The notes: a model not told the origin generated them from the letters alone. A DNA stretch of 64,000 bases from Duncaniella dubosii (GCF_004803915.1 NZ_CP039396.1:2356001-2420000); one strand, 5' to 3'. Counted from the first letter of the stretch, positions 20,889-30,071 are shown. A program made the numbers and translations.

Positions 20889-23795
20889 GTGAAAAAAATC
20901 TATACTTCAATTGCTGTGGCGCTTCTGTCGGTGTCAGCGGTTTCAGCCGGAAGCCTTGTGCCGACCGCTATCCCTGCATTCCCGGGTGCAGAGGGGTTTG
21001 GCCGTTACACGACCGGTGGCCGTGGCGGCGATGTATATCATGTGACAACGCTCGACGACAATGAACTCCCGGGTTCGTTTCGCTATGCCTGTAATCAGGC
21101 TGGCCCGAGGACGATAGTTTTCGATGTCTCAGGCACTATTTTTCTAAAATCGCAACTGCGGCTTGAAAATCCCGATGTCACCATTGCCGGTCAGACAGCT
21201 CCCGGCGATGGAATCTGTATAGCCGACTATCCCTTTCTCATTCAGGCCGACAATGTGATTGTGCGTTTCATGCGTTTCCGTCTTGGGGACAGGCAGGTGG
21301 CGCATCATGAGGGAGACGGACTCGGTGGAAGCGGCCACCGTAATGTGATGGTCGACCACTGCTCGGTCAGCTGGAGCATAGACGAGTGTATCTCGGTCTA
21401 TGGAATGACAGACTGCACGGTGCAATGGTGTATCGCGTCACATAGCCTCCACAACAGCGGTCACAAGAAAGGCCCTCACGGCTATGGCGGAAACTGGGGT
21501 GGAAGCGGAGCGAGCTACCACCACAATCTCATGGCAAATCATACGTCGCGCACTCCGCGTCTCGGTCCGAGCCCCCACACCCAGACAGACGAAAGGATGG
21601 ATCTGCGCAACAATGTCATCTATAACTATGGCTCGAACGGATGTTATGGCGGCGAGGGAATGACGGTCAATATCGTCAATAACTACTTCCGGCCGGGGGT
21701 GACGTCAAACCTAATGCCTGAGCGCATAGCAAGTCCCGGAATACGCACCGTGCGCTACTGTCTCAATACCCGTCGACTTGCTGAAGATTATAACCGTTAT
21801 TTCGGTACTTCCCTGACACGCGATGAGCTGAAGGGCATAAGGACCGGTGGTGCGTCGGATGGCAAGAACCAAGTGGTCATTGCCGACAGGACATTTGATA
21901 TTGACATGGCTGACAATTCCATTGATGTCGAAGGCCGTAAACTCGGAGTCGGGTGGAACGTCTGGGCGCGGATGCTTCATAAATGGGGCCGCTTCTATGT
22001 GCGTGGCAATGTCAACCATGAAATTGCCGCCGTCGGTGATGATAACTGGAAACTCGGTGTTCTGGACCAGATAAAGCCCGGAGATTTTGACGGATATTGG
22101 GACGACAGCATAGAGCGTGACATTCAGCTCCATTCTCCGATGCCTTATGAGCAGACCACCACGCATTCGGCTGAGAAGGCTTATGAACTGGTGCTTGCCT
22201 ATGCCGGTGCCTCGCTCAGTCGTGACGCATATGATGAAATCGTAGTCAACGATACCCGCAACGGGAAAGCTACTTTTGGCAACAGGGGAATAATCGACTC
22301 GCAGGATGAGGTTGTCTATTCCGACGGTTCGCGGGCGTGGCCTTTGTTGAAGAGCGCAAAAGCTCCTCGCGACAGCGATGGCGACGGCATTCCGGATGTC
22401 TGGGAGAAGTCTCATGGCCTGAATCCCAAAAATCCTGCTGACGGCCGGGAACTTGCCGCGTCAGGCTATACCAATCTTGAAGAGTACATGAATTCTCTCG
22501 TGTCGCCGATCATGGAAGCCGGTCTGGCCGGAGGAAAGGTGATGGGGGGTACGAAGGAATTTTCATCACTCGGTTTTGACCGTAATTTTGAGAACAGGAC
22601 ACTTCGCATCGACTATCTGTTTTCAGCGAATCCCGATGGGAAACGCGGTGTACACCTTTCGGGGCAGTCGTCAATGGACGGCTGGGCCGGCAGGAGATAC
22701 AATCTTTCGGATCTGCCCCTTCAGGGCGCGGGTGTGGTGACGGTGTGCTCGGAGGCCACGGGCGATACGCTCTACCGCACTTCCTTTTCGTCGCTCTACC
22801 ATGAATGGCTTTCGACAGAAGAGGCTGCGACAACTCCGAAATCCTTCGAGCATTGTGTGCTTGTGCCTTATCCTAAAGAACCGGCGCTGATCCACATCGA
22901 CCTGCTCGATAACCGGCATGAACCAATGGCCTCGATGAAACACCGTTTTGACCCTAAGGATATTCTGATTGCCAAGAAAGGTCGAGGCAAACTGCCCGAC
23001 CACCGCTATATCCACAAGGGTGGAGAAAGTGACGAGGTTATCGACGTGGCGATTCTTGCCGAAGGCTATACAAGGGAGGAAATGGACAGCTTCTACCGTC
23101 ATGCGGAAATAGCCGTTGAATCAATCCTGTCGCATGAACCGTTCAAAAGCAAGGCATCGAAGTTTAACTTTGTCGCTGTGGCAACGCCTTCTGATGATTC
23201 CGGGGTGAGTGTGCCTCGCTTCGGCAATTGGAAATCAACCGCATTCTCGTCGAATTTCTCTACGTTCTATTCTGACCGATATCTGACGACATTGCATGTC
23301 AAGGATATACACGACGCTATTGCAGGAATACCATACGAACACATCATCATACTTGCAAATACCAATGAATATGGAGGCGGTGGCATCTATAACAGCTATA
23401 CTCTGACCACATCGCGCCATAAGGATTTCAGCCCTGTGGTGGTCCACGAGTTCGGACACAGTTTCGGCGGCCTTGCCGACGAGTATTTCTATGAGGGCGA
23501 TATCATGGATGAAAGCTATCCGAAGGACATCGAGCCGTGGGAGCCGAACATCACCACACTTGTCGGCTTTGACAGCAAGTGGAAATCACAGATACCTGAT
23601 GGCACGCCAGTCCCGACACCTGCCGCCGATGCAAAGAAATATCCGATAGGTGTGTATGAAGGTGCGGGCTATACGTTCAAAGGTGTCTACCGTCCTGCCG
23701 ACCGATGCAGGATGCGTGACAACACGTGGCCCGTATTCTGTCCGGCATGTGAACAGGCATTGTCGAATCTGATTGATTTCTACGTCAGTGAGTAA
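20889..23795 (+). CDS. Secreted pectate-lyase-like / M64 metallopeptidase fusion protein
   Basis: An intact 968-residue secreted protein. After a signal peptide (MKKIYTSIAVALLSVSAVSA) comes a PL1-type lyase domain: [17 protein letters not shown] near residue 30, [13 protein letters not shown] around Asp156, and HTSRTPRLG at 218-226. A calcium-binding-like DSDGDGIPDVWE segment starts at residue 495. The region from about 560 to 700 resembles the N-terminal domain of M64 peptidases. The C-terminal part has the zinc motif HEFGHSFGGLADEY (853-866). M64 enzymes include an IgA-cleaving protease, but the substrate here is unknown. The protein lacks the secretion-type tail of its upstream paralog. 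The two-domain call rests on motif reading. Confidence 0.87.
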   Translation: MKKIYTSIAVALLSVSAVSAGSLVPTAIPAFPGAEGFGRYTTGGRGGDVYHVTTLDDNELPGSFRYACNQAGPRTIVFDVSGTIFLKSQLRLENPDVTIAGQTAPGDGICIADYPFLIQADNVIVRFMRFRLGDRQVAHHEGDGLGGSGHRNVMVDHCSVSWSIDECISVYGMTDCTVQWCIASHSLHNSGHKKGPHGYGGNWGGSGASYHHNLMANHTSRTPRLGPSPHTQTDERMDLRNNVIYNYGSNGCYGGEGMTVNIVNNYFRPGVTSNLMPERIASPGIRTVRYCLNTRRLAEDYNRYFGTSLTRDELKGIRTGGASDGKNQVVIADRTFDIDMADNSIDVEGRKLGVGWNVWARMLHKWGRFYVRGNVNHEIAAVGDDNWKLGVLDQIKPGDFDGYWDDSIERDIQLHSPMPYEQTTTHSAEKAYELVLAYAGASLSRDAYDEIVVNDTRNGKATFGNRGIIDSQDEVVYSDGSRAWPLLKSAKAPRDSDGDGIPDVWEKSHGLNPKNPADGRELAASGYTNLEEYMNSLVSPIMEAGLAGGKVMGGTKEFSSLGFDRNFENRTLRIDYLFSANPDGKRGVHLSGQSSMDGWAGRRYNLSDLPLQGAGVVTVCSEATGDTLYRTSFSSLYHEWLSTEEAATTPKSFEHCVLVPYPKEPALIHIDLLDNRHEPMASMKHRFDPKDILIAKKGRGKLPDHRYIHKGGESDEVIDVAILAEGYTREEMDSFYRHAEIAVESILSHEPFKSKASKFNFVAVATPSDDSGVSVPRFGNWKSTAFSSNFSTFYSDRYLTTLHVKDIHDAIAGIPYEHIIILANTNEYGGGGIYNSYTLTTSRHKDFSPVVVHEFGHSFGGLADEYFYEGDIMDESYPKDIEPWEPNITTLVGFDSKWKSQIPDGTPVPTPAADAKKYPIGVYEGAGYTFKGVYRPADRCRMRDNTWPVFCPACEQALSNLIDFYVSE

Positions 23796-23812
23796 AAAAT
23801 ATGGCGTAGAGT

Positions 23813-23843
23813 TTTGATAAATCGATTAAAATCCATACCTTTG
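23813..23843 (+). promoter_or_regulatory. Bacteroidetes-type promoter for rpmE2
   Basis: TTTG (23813-23816), 19 bp, TACCTTTG (23836-23843): a full consensus match. The predicted mRNA leader is about 70 bases. Confidence 0.8.
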
Positions 23844-23918
23844 CACCGCCATTACGAATTTATGCGTCCTACCAGCGCAATTTCGGTAACTTTGACAATA
23901 AAAACTCCAGATAAGAAA

Positions 23919-24173
23919 ATGAAAGCAGATCTCCATCCTTCCAACTACCGCGAAGTAGTATTCAAGGACATGTCGAACGACGAAATCTTCATCACTCGTT
24001 CAACTATCGCCTCAAAAGAAACTATTGAAGTTGACGGCGTGACCTATCCTCTGGTCAAGCTTGAAATCACCAGCTCATCTCACCCCTTCTTTACCGGCAA
24101 GCAGAAGCTCGTTGACACCGCAGGTCGTGTGGACAAGTTCATGAGCCGCTATGGCAACCGCAAGAAGAAATAA
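23919..24173 (+). CDS. rpmE2: Ribosomal protein L31, type B
   Basis: An 84-residue large-subunit ribosomal protein. The sequence [17 protein letters not shown] and the [20 protein letters not shown] segment are typical of L31. There are no cysteines, so this is the zinc-independent type B form. The open frame extends back to 23814, but the promoter lies in that stretch and the ATG at 23919 gives the standard length. In other bacteria type B L31 is induced under zinc limitation; no zinc-responsive operator was identified here. Confidence 0.95.
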   Translation: MKADLHPSNYREVVFKDMSNDEIFITRSTIASKETIEVDGVTYPLVKLEITSSSHPFFTGKQKLVDTAGRVDKFMSRYGNRKKK

Positions 24174-24214
24174 GACTGAGGCTTATCACTATCATTTTGC
24201 TTTAACGCATATCG

Positions 24215-24248
24215 CGCGCTTCATATCCGGCTGACGGATTGGAGCGCG
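24215..24248 (+). terminator. Possible terminator hairpin after rpmE2
   Basis: An interrupted stem pairs cgcgct (24215-24220) with agcgcg (24243-24248) and, inside it, atccg with cggat. It lies about 40 bases after the rpmE2 stop. There is no clear T-run. Confidence 0.45.
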
Positions 24249-24308
24249 TGTTGCTTACCGTTTAAAATTGTTGCTATCTGATTGCTTTTTAACCTGAAAA
24301 ATAAACAC

Positions 24309-24339
24309 TTTGTAGTCTGAATAATTCTGCGTAAATTTG
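24309..24339 (+). promoter_or_regulatory. Bacteroidetes-type promoter for the LysM protein and outer-membrane barrel
   Basis: TTTG (24309-24312), 19 bp, TAAATTTG (24332-24339), about 30 bases before the ATG at 24369. Full consensus match. Confidence 0.8.
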
Positions 24340-24368
24340 CAAATACTTTACACTGAAAATCATAGTAT

Positions 24369-26265
24369 ATGAAATTCACTCGACTCAGCATATTGGGTGC
24401 GGTAGCGCTCGGAGCTTCCCTTTCCGGTATTACGGCTTCAATCAAGGATCTACCTACCCGTGAAGTAAATGGCCGTAACTATTACTATTATGAAGTTGCG
24501 CCTAAGGAGACCGTATATTCAATCTGTCATCGTCTCGGCATTACCAAGGACGAACTTGTGAAGTCCAATCCAAGTGTGGCTGACGGTCTGAGATGGGGCA
24601 CTGTATTGTTTTTCCCTGTCGACGTGGAACAGACTGACGAATCACAGTCTTCGTCATCGCCCGCTGCTGTCCGGCCTTCTGAACCGAAGGGGGTCAGCAT
24701 CATCACCCATCACGTTGAAAAAGGACAGACAATATATGGCATAGCCACCCGCTACGGTATAAGTACAAAAGATCTTATCGAACAGAATCCTATCGTAAGC
24801 GAAGGTCTTAAAGCCGGACAGACGCTCCACATCAGTGTCCCCGCCAAGGAATCGGCAGCTACGCAAACTTCTGCTCCGGCCACACCCGCAGCTGCTTCTG
24901 CCACCTCTGCTCAGATTAGCCATGAAACTTCGGCCAGCAGTGGATATATAGTCAAAAAGAAGGAGACATTCTATTCTATAGCCAATGCCCACGGCATAAC
25001 AGTAAAGGCCCTTGAGGCGGCAAATCCCGGAATCACCGTTCTCCGCGAAGGACAGGTGCTGAATATACCTTCAGCTGTCACTCCCGCAACTGTCAGCGTT
25101 GATCAGCTTGCAGAGGCCGCAGGAGTCAAGACTGACAGCACGGCTGTCAGCACTCAGGGCGGCGCGCCTACGGTCAGTGTAAACGACCTCGCCGCTGCAG
25201 CAGGTGTCCCTGAACATGGGACTGAACTTTCGGTGGCGGTAGTGCTTCCGTTCATGCTCAACGAGGAGACTCCGTCGAAAAGCGCCCAGCGCTACACTGA
25301 ATTTTATAAAGGATTCCTTCTCGCAGCCGACAGTCTGCGTAACAACGGGACGCCTGTGCGCATAAGTGTGTTTGACACTGAAGGCTCGACGGCAAAGGTT
25401 CATGATATCATTGCAAATCCCGAGCTGAAAAACCATCGTCTCATCATAGCCCCGACAATTTAGAGCAGTTTGCCATGCTCGGAGAGTTCGGCCGCGTGAA
25501 CGGGATAAAAGTGCTCAACGATTTCATAGTCCGCGACGAGACATACCGTACAAATCCTGCGGTCATGCAGGGAAATATCCGAGTGCGATTATGTTTGAGA
25601 AAGCAGCTGACGTGATGGTTGCCAGAATGGCGTATACAGTACCTGTTTTCCTTAATCTGACCGACGGTGCCAATGACAAGACCGAATTTATTGATGCGGT
25701 AAAGAAACGTCTTGATGGAAAAGGCACGCAGTATAAGACGATAACCGTTGAAGGAAAACTGACAAAAGCGAACCTTAAGGAACTCCCGGCGGAAGGGAAT
25801 TACACATTCATCCTGAACACCGGCCGTCAGAGCGACGTCAACCGTCTGCTTCCCGGACTGATCGAATGGCGTGATGAAGCTGTAATGCCTTCGATTAAGG
25901 TTGTAGGCTATCCGGAATGGATTACGTTCAGAGGCGAGACTCTCTCAAACATGCACAACCTCAATACTCTTGTCTATTCGCGCTTCTTTGACAATGAGGA
26001 CAGCCCTCGTTCGCGCCGTATTGAAAGTAAGTTCAAGCAATGGTATGGCACCGGGATGGAAAATGCTATTCCGCGTCAGGGCATCCTCGGATTCGACACC
26101 GGTATGTTTGTGCTGAACTATCTGAAAAATGCCGGGCATCATTATGACGGTGTGCAGAACGGGTTCAGTTTCTTTGTCCCCGATGGAGCGGCCGGCGACT
26201 GCAACGGGTTGCTTTATATAATCAACTATCGTCCCGGCGGACTTATAGAAAAGGCCAGTATCTGA
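24369..26265 (+). pseudogene. LysM / periplasmic-binding-like envelope protein with two single-base deletions
   Basis: Three frames together give one protein of about 632 residues. Frame one (24369-25463) has a signal peptide and three LysM domains, at about 40-85, 117-158 and 195-237, expected to bind peptidoglycan. The start of a type 1 periplasmic-binding-like domain (VAVVLPFMLNEETP) follows. A deletion near 25451-25460 shifts reading to a middle frame (LEQFAMLGEFGRVNGIKVLNDF), and a second at 25576-25582 shifts it to the last frame (PSAIMFEKAADVMVARMAY). Similar LysM plus binding-domain proteins are common in Bacteroidales, but their job is unknown. The clean coding sequence on both sides of each break favours either recent mutation or sequencing error. 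Confidence 0.78.
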
Positions 26266-26267
26266 AG

Positions 26268-27011
26268 ATGGACTCCAACCGTTTGATCAAGTTTTTCCGT
26301 AGGCTTACTCCCTGCCTCCCTTCCGGCAGAGCCGGATTACTGTTTGTGGCGATGCTTCTGCCGTCGTGTCTTCTGGCTCAGAGGGAGTATTCCCCGAATT
26401 TTGCCATAGGAGGCAAGGCCGGTGCGACGCTTTCGAGTGTGTCGTTCTCACCGGAGGTTCACACAAAATTTGCACAAGGTCTCACGATGGGTATAGCTGC
26501 GCGATATACGGAGGAGAAATACTTCGGCCTTATCGCCGAAGTGAATTTCACTCAGCGTGGCTGGGCAGAGGATTTCGCTCGCGATGAAGCTCCGCAGTTC
26601 AACTACACGCGGACGCTGAACTACATCTCGATTCCGCTGTTGACCCACATCTACTTCGGTTCGAACAAGGTCAGAGGTTTTGTCAATCTTGGCCCGGAAG
26701 TCAGTTTCATGCTGTCGAATTCGATTTCAGCGAATTTCGATTATGAAAATTACAGTTCAATCCATGATTTCCCCCAAGGCTACAGGACCAACGAACAGTT
26801 GAACATGCCGATTGACCGAAAGTTTGACTATGGAATTCTTGGAGGTGCAGGTGTGGAGTTTATAATAAGACGCAAACATTCGATAATGCTTGAAGGCCGT
26901 TATTATTTCGGCCTTGGGAATATCTATAAGGATTCAAAACGCGACTTTTTTGCCGCATCAAGAAACCAGTCAATAGAAATTTCATTGAAATATATGATAA
27001 GAGTCCGATAG
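26268..27011 (+). CDS. Outer-membrane beta-barrel protein (PorT-like)
   Basis: A 247-residue protein with an N-terminal signal region (FVAMLLPSCLLAQ) and alternating beta strands typical of the outer-membrane beta-barrel family that includes PorT. Recognisable strands are FAIGGKAGATLSSVSF, YFGLIAEVNFTQRGW and HSIMLEGRYYFGLGNIY. It starts two bases after the stop of the LysM frame, so the two are probably translated from one mRNA and may work together at the envelope. The signal peptide has an unusually long N-region; a later start is possible but no better ATG was seen before the hydrophobic core. Exact function is unknown. Confidence 0.83.
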   Translation: MDSNRLIKFFRRLTPCLPSGRAGLLFVAMLLPSCLLAQREYSPNFAIGGKAGATLSSVSFSPEVHTKFAQGLTMGIAARYTEEKYFGLIAEVNFTQRGWAEDFARDEAPQFNYTRTLNYISIPLLTHIYFGSNKVRGFVNLGPEVSFMLSNSISANFDYENYSSIHDFPQGYRTNEQLNMPIDRKFDYGILGGAGVEFIIRRKHSIMLEGRYYFGLGNIYKDSKRDFFAASRNQSIEISLKYMIRVR

Positions 27012-27039
27012 GCGGCCAGTCTTTCAGCCTTTTGGCTTG

Positions 27040-27111
27040 AGAATAGCACAAGTGCGAAATTCAATCATGACTACTACGGTCAGATGTTGGATTTCGCACT
27101 TGTGCTATTCT
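27040..27111. repeat. Perfect 21-bp inverted repeat between convergent genes
   Basis: The arms at 27040-27060 and 27091-27111 are exact reverse complements. Further wobble and Watson-Crick pairs (27061-27065 with 27086-27090) lengthen the stem to about 26 bp. It lies between the barrel gene and the leftward short-chain dehydrogenase and may serve as terminator for both. It lacks the T-run of a classical terminator. Confidence 0.75.
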
Positions 27112-27135
27112 GTAAATCAGCATTTCGCAGTCGTG

Positions 27136-27996
27136 TCAGCTCAAATCTGTCGTGGATGCCGGCGAGAGTGGGGCAGGGACTGCGACCTTTGCCGGAGATT
27201 CGGGTGACTGGAGTTGTTTTTCTGTTTTTGTATCGGCCTTGTCTTCGGCAAATGTAGCTTGGGTCGACACGCGTATTGGAAGAAGTTCCCATAGGCGGTC
27301 AGGAAGGAGACTCCAAGCCCTGACAAGAAGATTCCATCGCCAGTCGACTATGCAGACCCGTTTGCGGGCGATGATTGCACGTACGATTCCGACGACGGCA
27401 TGGTCAAGGGTCATTGTCATCGGATAGATGCGGTCGGGATTAAGGAGCGGTGTGCGTATCCATCCCGGACGGATATCTGTGAATGATATGTCAAGACCCT
27501 GCATGCGTGCGAGCTGGTCGAGTGCTGTCAGGTAGGTCTGCTGATATTTTTTAGATGCGGAATATGACGCAAGTTCTCCGATTCCGTTTGTACCCGCCAC
27601 GGATGTGACGGCTGCGATGCGGCCGCGTCGGCCATGCGACCTGAAGTAGCGGAAGGCGGTGTCGATCATGCGTGTGAACCCGACTACATTGGTCTGGGCA
27701 GTCGCTGTGTCGTGTTCTGTTACAAGCGCCTCGTTCTCATATCCGATTCCTGCGACATGGAAGTAGATGTCCATTCCTCCGAGACGGTTGATAAGGTCGC
27801 GCATACGGTTTGGAGCATCGGTGTCGTCGATGTTAATCTGGGCGTAGCGTATTTTTTCGGGATAGTCAGACTGAAGTTTGCGCAATACTTTCTCCTTGCG
27901 CCCGGCTGCTCCGACAAGCCAGCCGGCTTTGGCAAAAATCTCGGCTACGCGCAGCCCTATGCCTGACGTAGCGCCCATTATTACGATTCGTTTCAT
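27136..27996 (-). CDS. Short-chain dehydrogenase/reductase
   Basis: A 286-residue NAD(P)-dependent oxidoreductase. The cofactor-binding GATSGIG is at residues 8-14 and the catalytic YSASK motif (Tyr-x-x-x-Lys) lies near residue 153, with a preceding serine-containing strand (AAVTSVAGTNG). The C-terminal extension beyond the usual 250 residues includes a hydrophobic stretch (NLLVRAWSLLPDRLWELL) and a proline/serine-rich tail, which may associate with the membrane. The substrate cannot be predicted. The neighbours, an outer-membrane barrel and a secreted protein, give no clear pathway. Confidence 0.88.
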   Translation of the reverse strand: MKRIVIMGATSGIGLRVAEIFAKAGWLVGAAGRKEKVLRKLQSDYPEKIRYAQINIDDTDAPNRMRDLINRLGGMDIYFHVAGIGYENEALVTEHDTATAQTNVVGFTRMIDTAFRYFRSHGRRGRIAAVTSVAGTNGIGELASYSASKKYQQTYLTALDQLARMQGLDISFTDIRPGWIRTPLLNPDRIYPMTMTLDHAVVGIVRAIIARKRVCIVDWRWNLLVRAWSLLPDRLWELLPIRVSTQATFAEDKADTKTEKQLQSPESPAKVAVPAPLSPASTTDLS

Positions 27997-28160
27997 CTAT
28001 AAATGTTGATAGGTGAGTATATTTAGTGTCATATAGGTAGAAACGCTGTAAAAGAGTTTATGGTTTATATGTACACGTCATATTGTGCAGTTTTGAAGGT
28101 GAAAAGCAAGATGTGGATGGATGTGACAGGATGTCAGACTCCGATGCAAAAATAAAAAAA

Positions 28161-28186
28161 TCGGCCGACTTTTTGAGGTCGGCCGA
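28161..28186 (-). terminator. Rho-independent terminator for the small secreted protein gene
   Basis: On the minus strand a perfect 9-bp GC-rich stem (28161-28169 with 28178-28186) is followed directly by a run of seven T. This is a classical intrinsic terminator about 45 bases past the stop at 28232. Confidence 0.88.
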
Positions 28187-28231
28187 CTGGGATAAGTTTT
28201 GTTGTAGTGTGAATTTCTGGAATTCCGATGA

Positions 28232-28888
28232 TTATTTCACAACAACTTTCGAAACCTTTGAACCCTGACGCTTGATGAAGATACCGTTTGAAGGATTATC
28301 TACACGCACGCCCTGAAGGTTGAAGTATTCTACGGGAGCGTTTTCGTCAGCAGCAATGTCGGTGATGGCTGACTGGTCAGCAGAAGGGATGAAGCTAAAT
28401 TCTTTGAGTCTCCATTTAGTACCGTTAGTGTAGAAATTGTAGTAATTGCCAGATACTAAGTCATACTTGACAGATTCGCCTGCGGGAATCTCTTCTAATG
28501 GCTTTGCTTCGGATTCAAGCTGGCTTCCATCAGGAAGTGTGCAAGGAATCGTGTTGGTCTGGTCTCCGTTTACTTCCATGTGGATAGATTTGTTGGTAGC
28601 TACGGCTGCTGCATATGTAATGGAGAGGACTCCTGACTTGTCGGGTGTAAAACGGATTTCGAGGCCGTTTTGATTGCCACGGACATCGCTACTTTTTGAA
28701 AAATCCCATTCTCCAACGCCTACATTTGATCCTTTAGAAGTATTGTCAAGGAATTCAGCTTTGATAGAAGGAAGGTTGACAGTTTTGTTTTCAGGTTCAG
28801 TTCCATCGGGTTTCCAAGTTTCAGCGGTTTGAGCAGATGCTGTTAAGACCATAGCTGTTGCGGCAAGAAGAGTAAAAATTTTTTTCAT
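28232..28888 (-). CDS. Small secreted protein with a Bacteroidales C-terminal tail
   Basis: A 218-residue protein not assigned to a functional family. It has a signal peptide (MKKIFTLLAATAMVLTASAQ) and a probable beta-sandwich body. Its C-terminal tail (residues about 190-218) begins EYFNLQGVRVDNPSNGIF and ends KVSKVVVK. Tails of this pattern are widespread in secreted Bacteroidales proteins and resemble the Por-type sorting signal, but I cannot show that a type IX secretion system is used. The first lyase protein has a related tail. The gene stands alone between its own probable promoter and an intrinsic terminator. Confidence 0.8.
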   Translation of the reverse strand: MKKIFTLLAATAMVLTASAQTAETWKPDGTEPENKTVNLPSIKAEFLDNTSKGSNVGVGEWDFSKSSDVRGNQNGLEIRFTPDKSGVLSITYAAAVATNKSIHMEVNGDQTNTIPCTLPDGSQLESEAKPLEEIPAGESVKYDLVSGNYYNFYTNGTKWRLKEFSFIPSADQSAITDIAADENAPVEYFNLQGVRVDNPSNGIFIKRQGSKVSKVVVK

Positions 28889-29022
28889 ACAAATTGATTT
28901 AAGTAAAAATAAAAAAAAAACTAAATAATTAGTTATAAAGGATTCGCGTGATGAACAAAAGGTTTAAATTAATTCTAATTCGCAAATTTCATGGTAATAT
29001 TATCATGAATTCATACACACGG

Positions 29023-29054
29023 CAAATTTACACCGAATTATAAATTCTGACAAC
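29023..29054 (-). promoter_or_regulatory. Probable promoter for the small secreted protein
   Basis: On the minus strand TAAATTTG (29023-29030) is preceded after 20 bp by GTTG (29051-29054), a three-of-four match. The leader would be about 130 bases. Confidence 0.45.
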
Positions 29055-29265
29055 TATTTAACTGTATTTAACGATGAGTGTTTCGTAAATGGTTTTTCGA
29101 ATATAGAAATATTAAATGATGTGAAAATTGTCACTTCGGATGTAACTATTTGGAGGGATTGAACGTCTTATATATAAAAGAGAGGATATGACTCTCTGTA
29201 ATATGAAATTAATTAAGCTTCCATTTTGTAATTAAATCAGCTTAAATTTGCACTGATTTGAATAT

Positions 29266-29310
29266 AAAGCAACAGAGGGTTGGTCGAGATGACCGACCCT
29301 CTGTTGCTTT
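29266..29310 (-). terminator. Terminator hairpin after the response-regulator gene
   Basis: A 20-bp stem with a single G-T wobble (29266-29285 with 29291-29310) and a five-base loop follows the LytTR regulator stop on the minus strand and runs into an AT-rich tail. Confidence 0.78.
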
Positions 29311-29336
29311 GGGCTTATAAGAGGTGAATATTTTTT

Positions 29337-30071
29337 TCAGGCTAATGTCCGGCGGTTGATATAATCGGAAAACGCATCCTTGTAGCTGTCGGAAATAGGA
29401 ATCTGGACTTTCCCGAAAATAATACGGTTGCGTTCGATTATCTTTATTTTTGACAGATTGACAATGAACGATCTGTGTATGCGCATGAATTGTGATGCAG
29501 GTAGTGTCTGTTCTAGGGTTTTCATGCTCAGAAGAGTCATGATTGATTTATCGGTGCCGTCGACATAGATTTTCACGTAGTCTTTAAGTCCCTCGATATA
29601 GATGATGTCGTTGATGTTGATCTGAACGAGTTTATATTCACTTTTTATAATTACATAGTCGCCATCCGTGAACGCGTTTTCTCCGTTTTTATGAGGTGAG
29701 TTGCGCTTGATCAGTTCATGCCAGTTGAGAGCCCGGTTCGCGGCTTCAAGAAACTCCTCGTAGCTGATCGGTTTGAGGAGGTAATCGAGCGCGTTCACCT
29801 TGAATCCTTCAACGGCATAGTTGGAATAGGCTGTCGTGAAAATGATTCGTGTCGTCGGGGGGATGATTTTGGCAAACTCTATCCCGTTGAGCTGTGGCAT
29901 CTGTATGTCAAGAAACACGATATCTATATTATCGTTCAGTATCACAGAGATTGCATCTCTCGGTGATGAGAATTCTCCGATGAATTCAAGAAACGGGGTT
30001 TTCTCTATGTAGGATTTGATTAGACCTGATGCGAGGGGTTCGTCATCAATGACGCAGCAGCGGAGTGACAT
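29337..30071 (-). CDS. LytTR family response regulator
   Basis: A 244-residue two-component response regulator. The receiver domain (residues 1-120) has the acidic pocket DDE at 9-11, the phosphoacceptor Asp55 in VFLDIQMPQLNG and the lysine of DYLLKPIS. The C-terminal LytTR DNA-binding domain (about 140-240) shows YIEGLKDYVKIY and FMRIHRSFIVNL. Such regulators bind DNA through beta strands rather than a helix-turn-helix. The partner kinase gene lies immediately upstream on the same strand, 164 bp away. The target genes are unknown. Confidence 0.95.
   Translation of the reverse strand: MSLRCCVIDDEPLASGLIKSYIEKTPFLEFIGEFSSPRDAISVILNDNIDIVFLDIQMPQLNGIEFAKIIPPTTRIIFTTAYSNYAVEGFKVNALDYLLKPISYEEFLEAANRALNWHELIKRNSPHKNGENAFTDGDYVIIKSEYKLVQININDIIYIEGLKDYVKIYVDGTDKSIMTLLSMKTLEQTLPASQFMRIHRSFIVNLSKIKIIERNRIIFGKVQIPISDSYKDAFSDYINRRTLA

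Larger units (their letters stand above)
28889..29336. other. AT-rich intergenic region with a promoter and a terminator
   Basis: This 448-bp stretch holds no gene that I can support. It contains the probable promoter of the small secreted protein and the terminator of the response-regulator gene. The rest is AT-rich, with an A-run at about 28907-28919. Confidence 0.6.

Noticed and set aside
23887..23894. A second TAACTTTG box inside the rpmE2 leader.
   Set aside because: No TTTG element lies 19-21 bp upstream, and the full promoter at 23813-23843 explains the gene.
29225..29250. A rightward TAAATTTG box at 29243-29250 with TTTG at 29225-29228.
   Set aside because: The spacing is only 14 bp and no rightward gene follows, so it is probably a chance match in AT-rich sequence.
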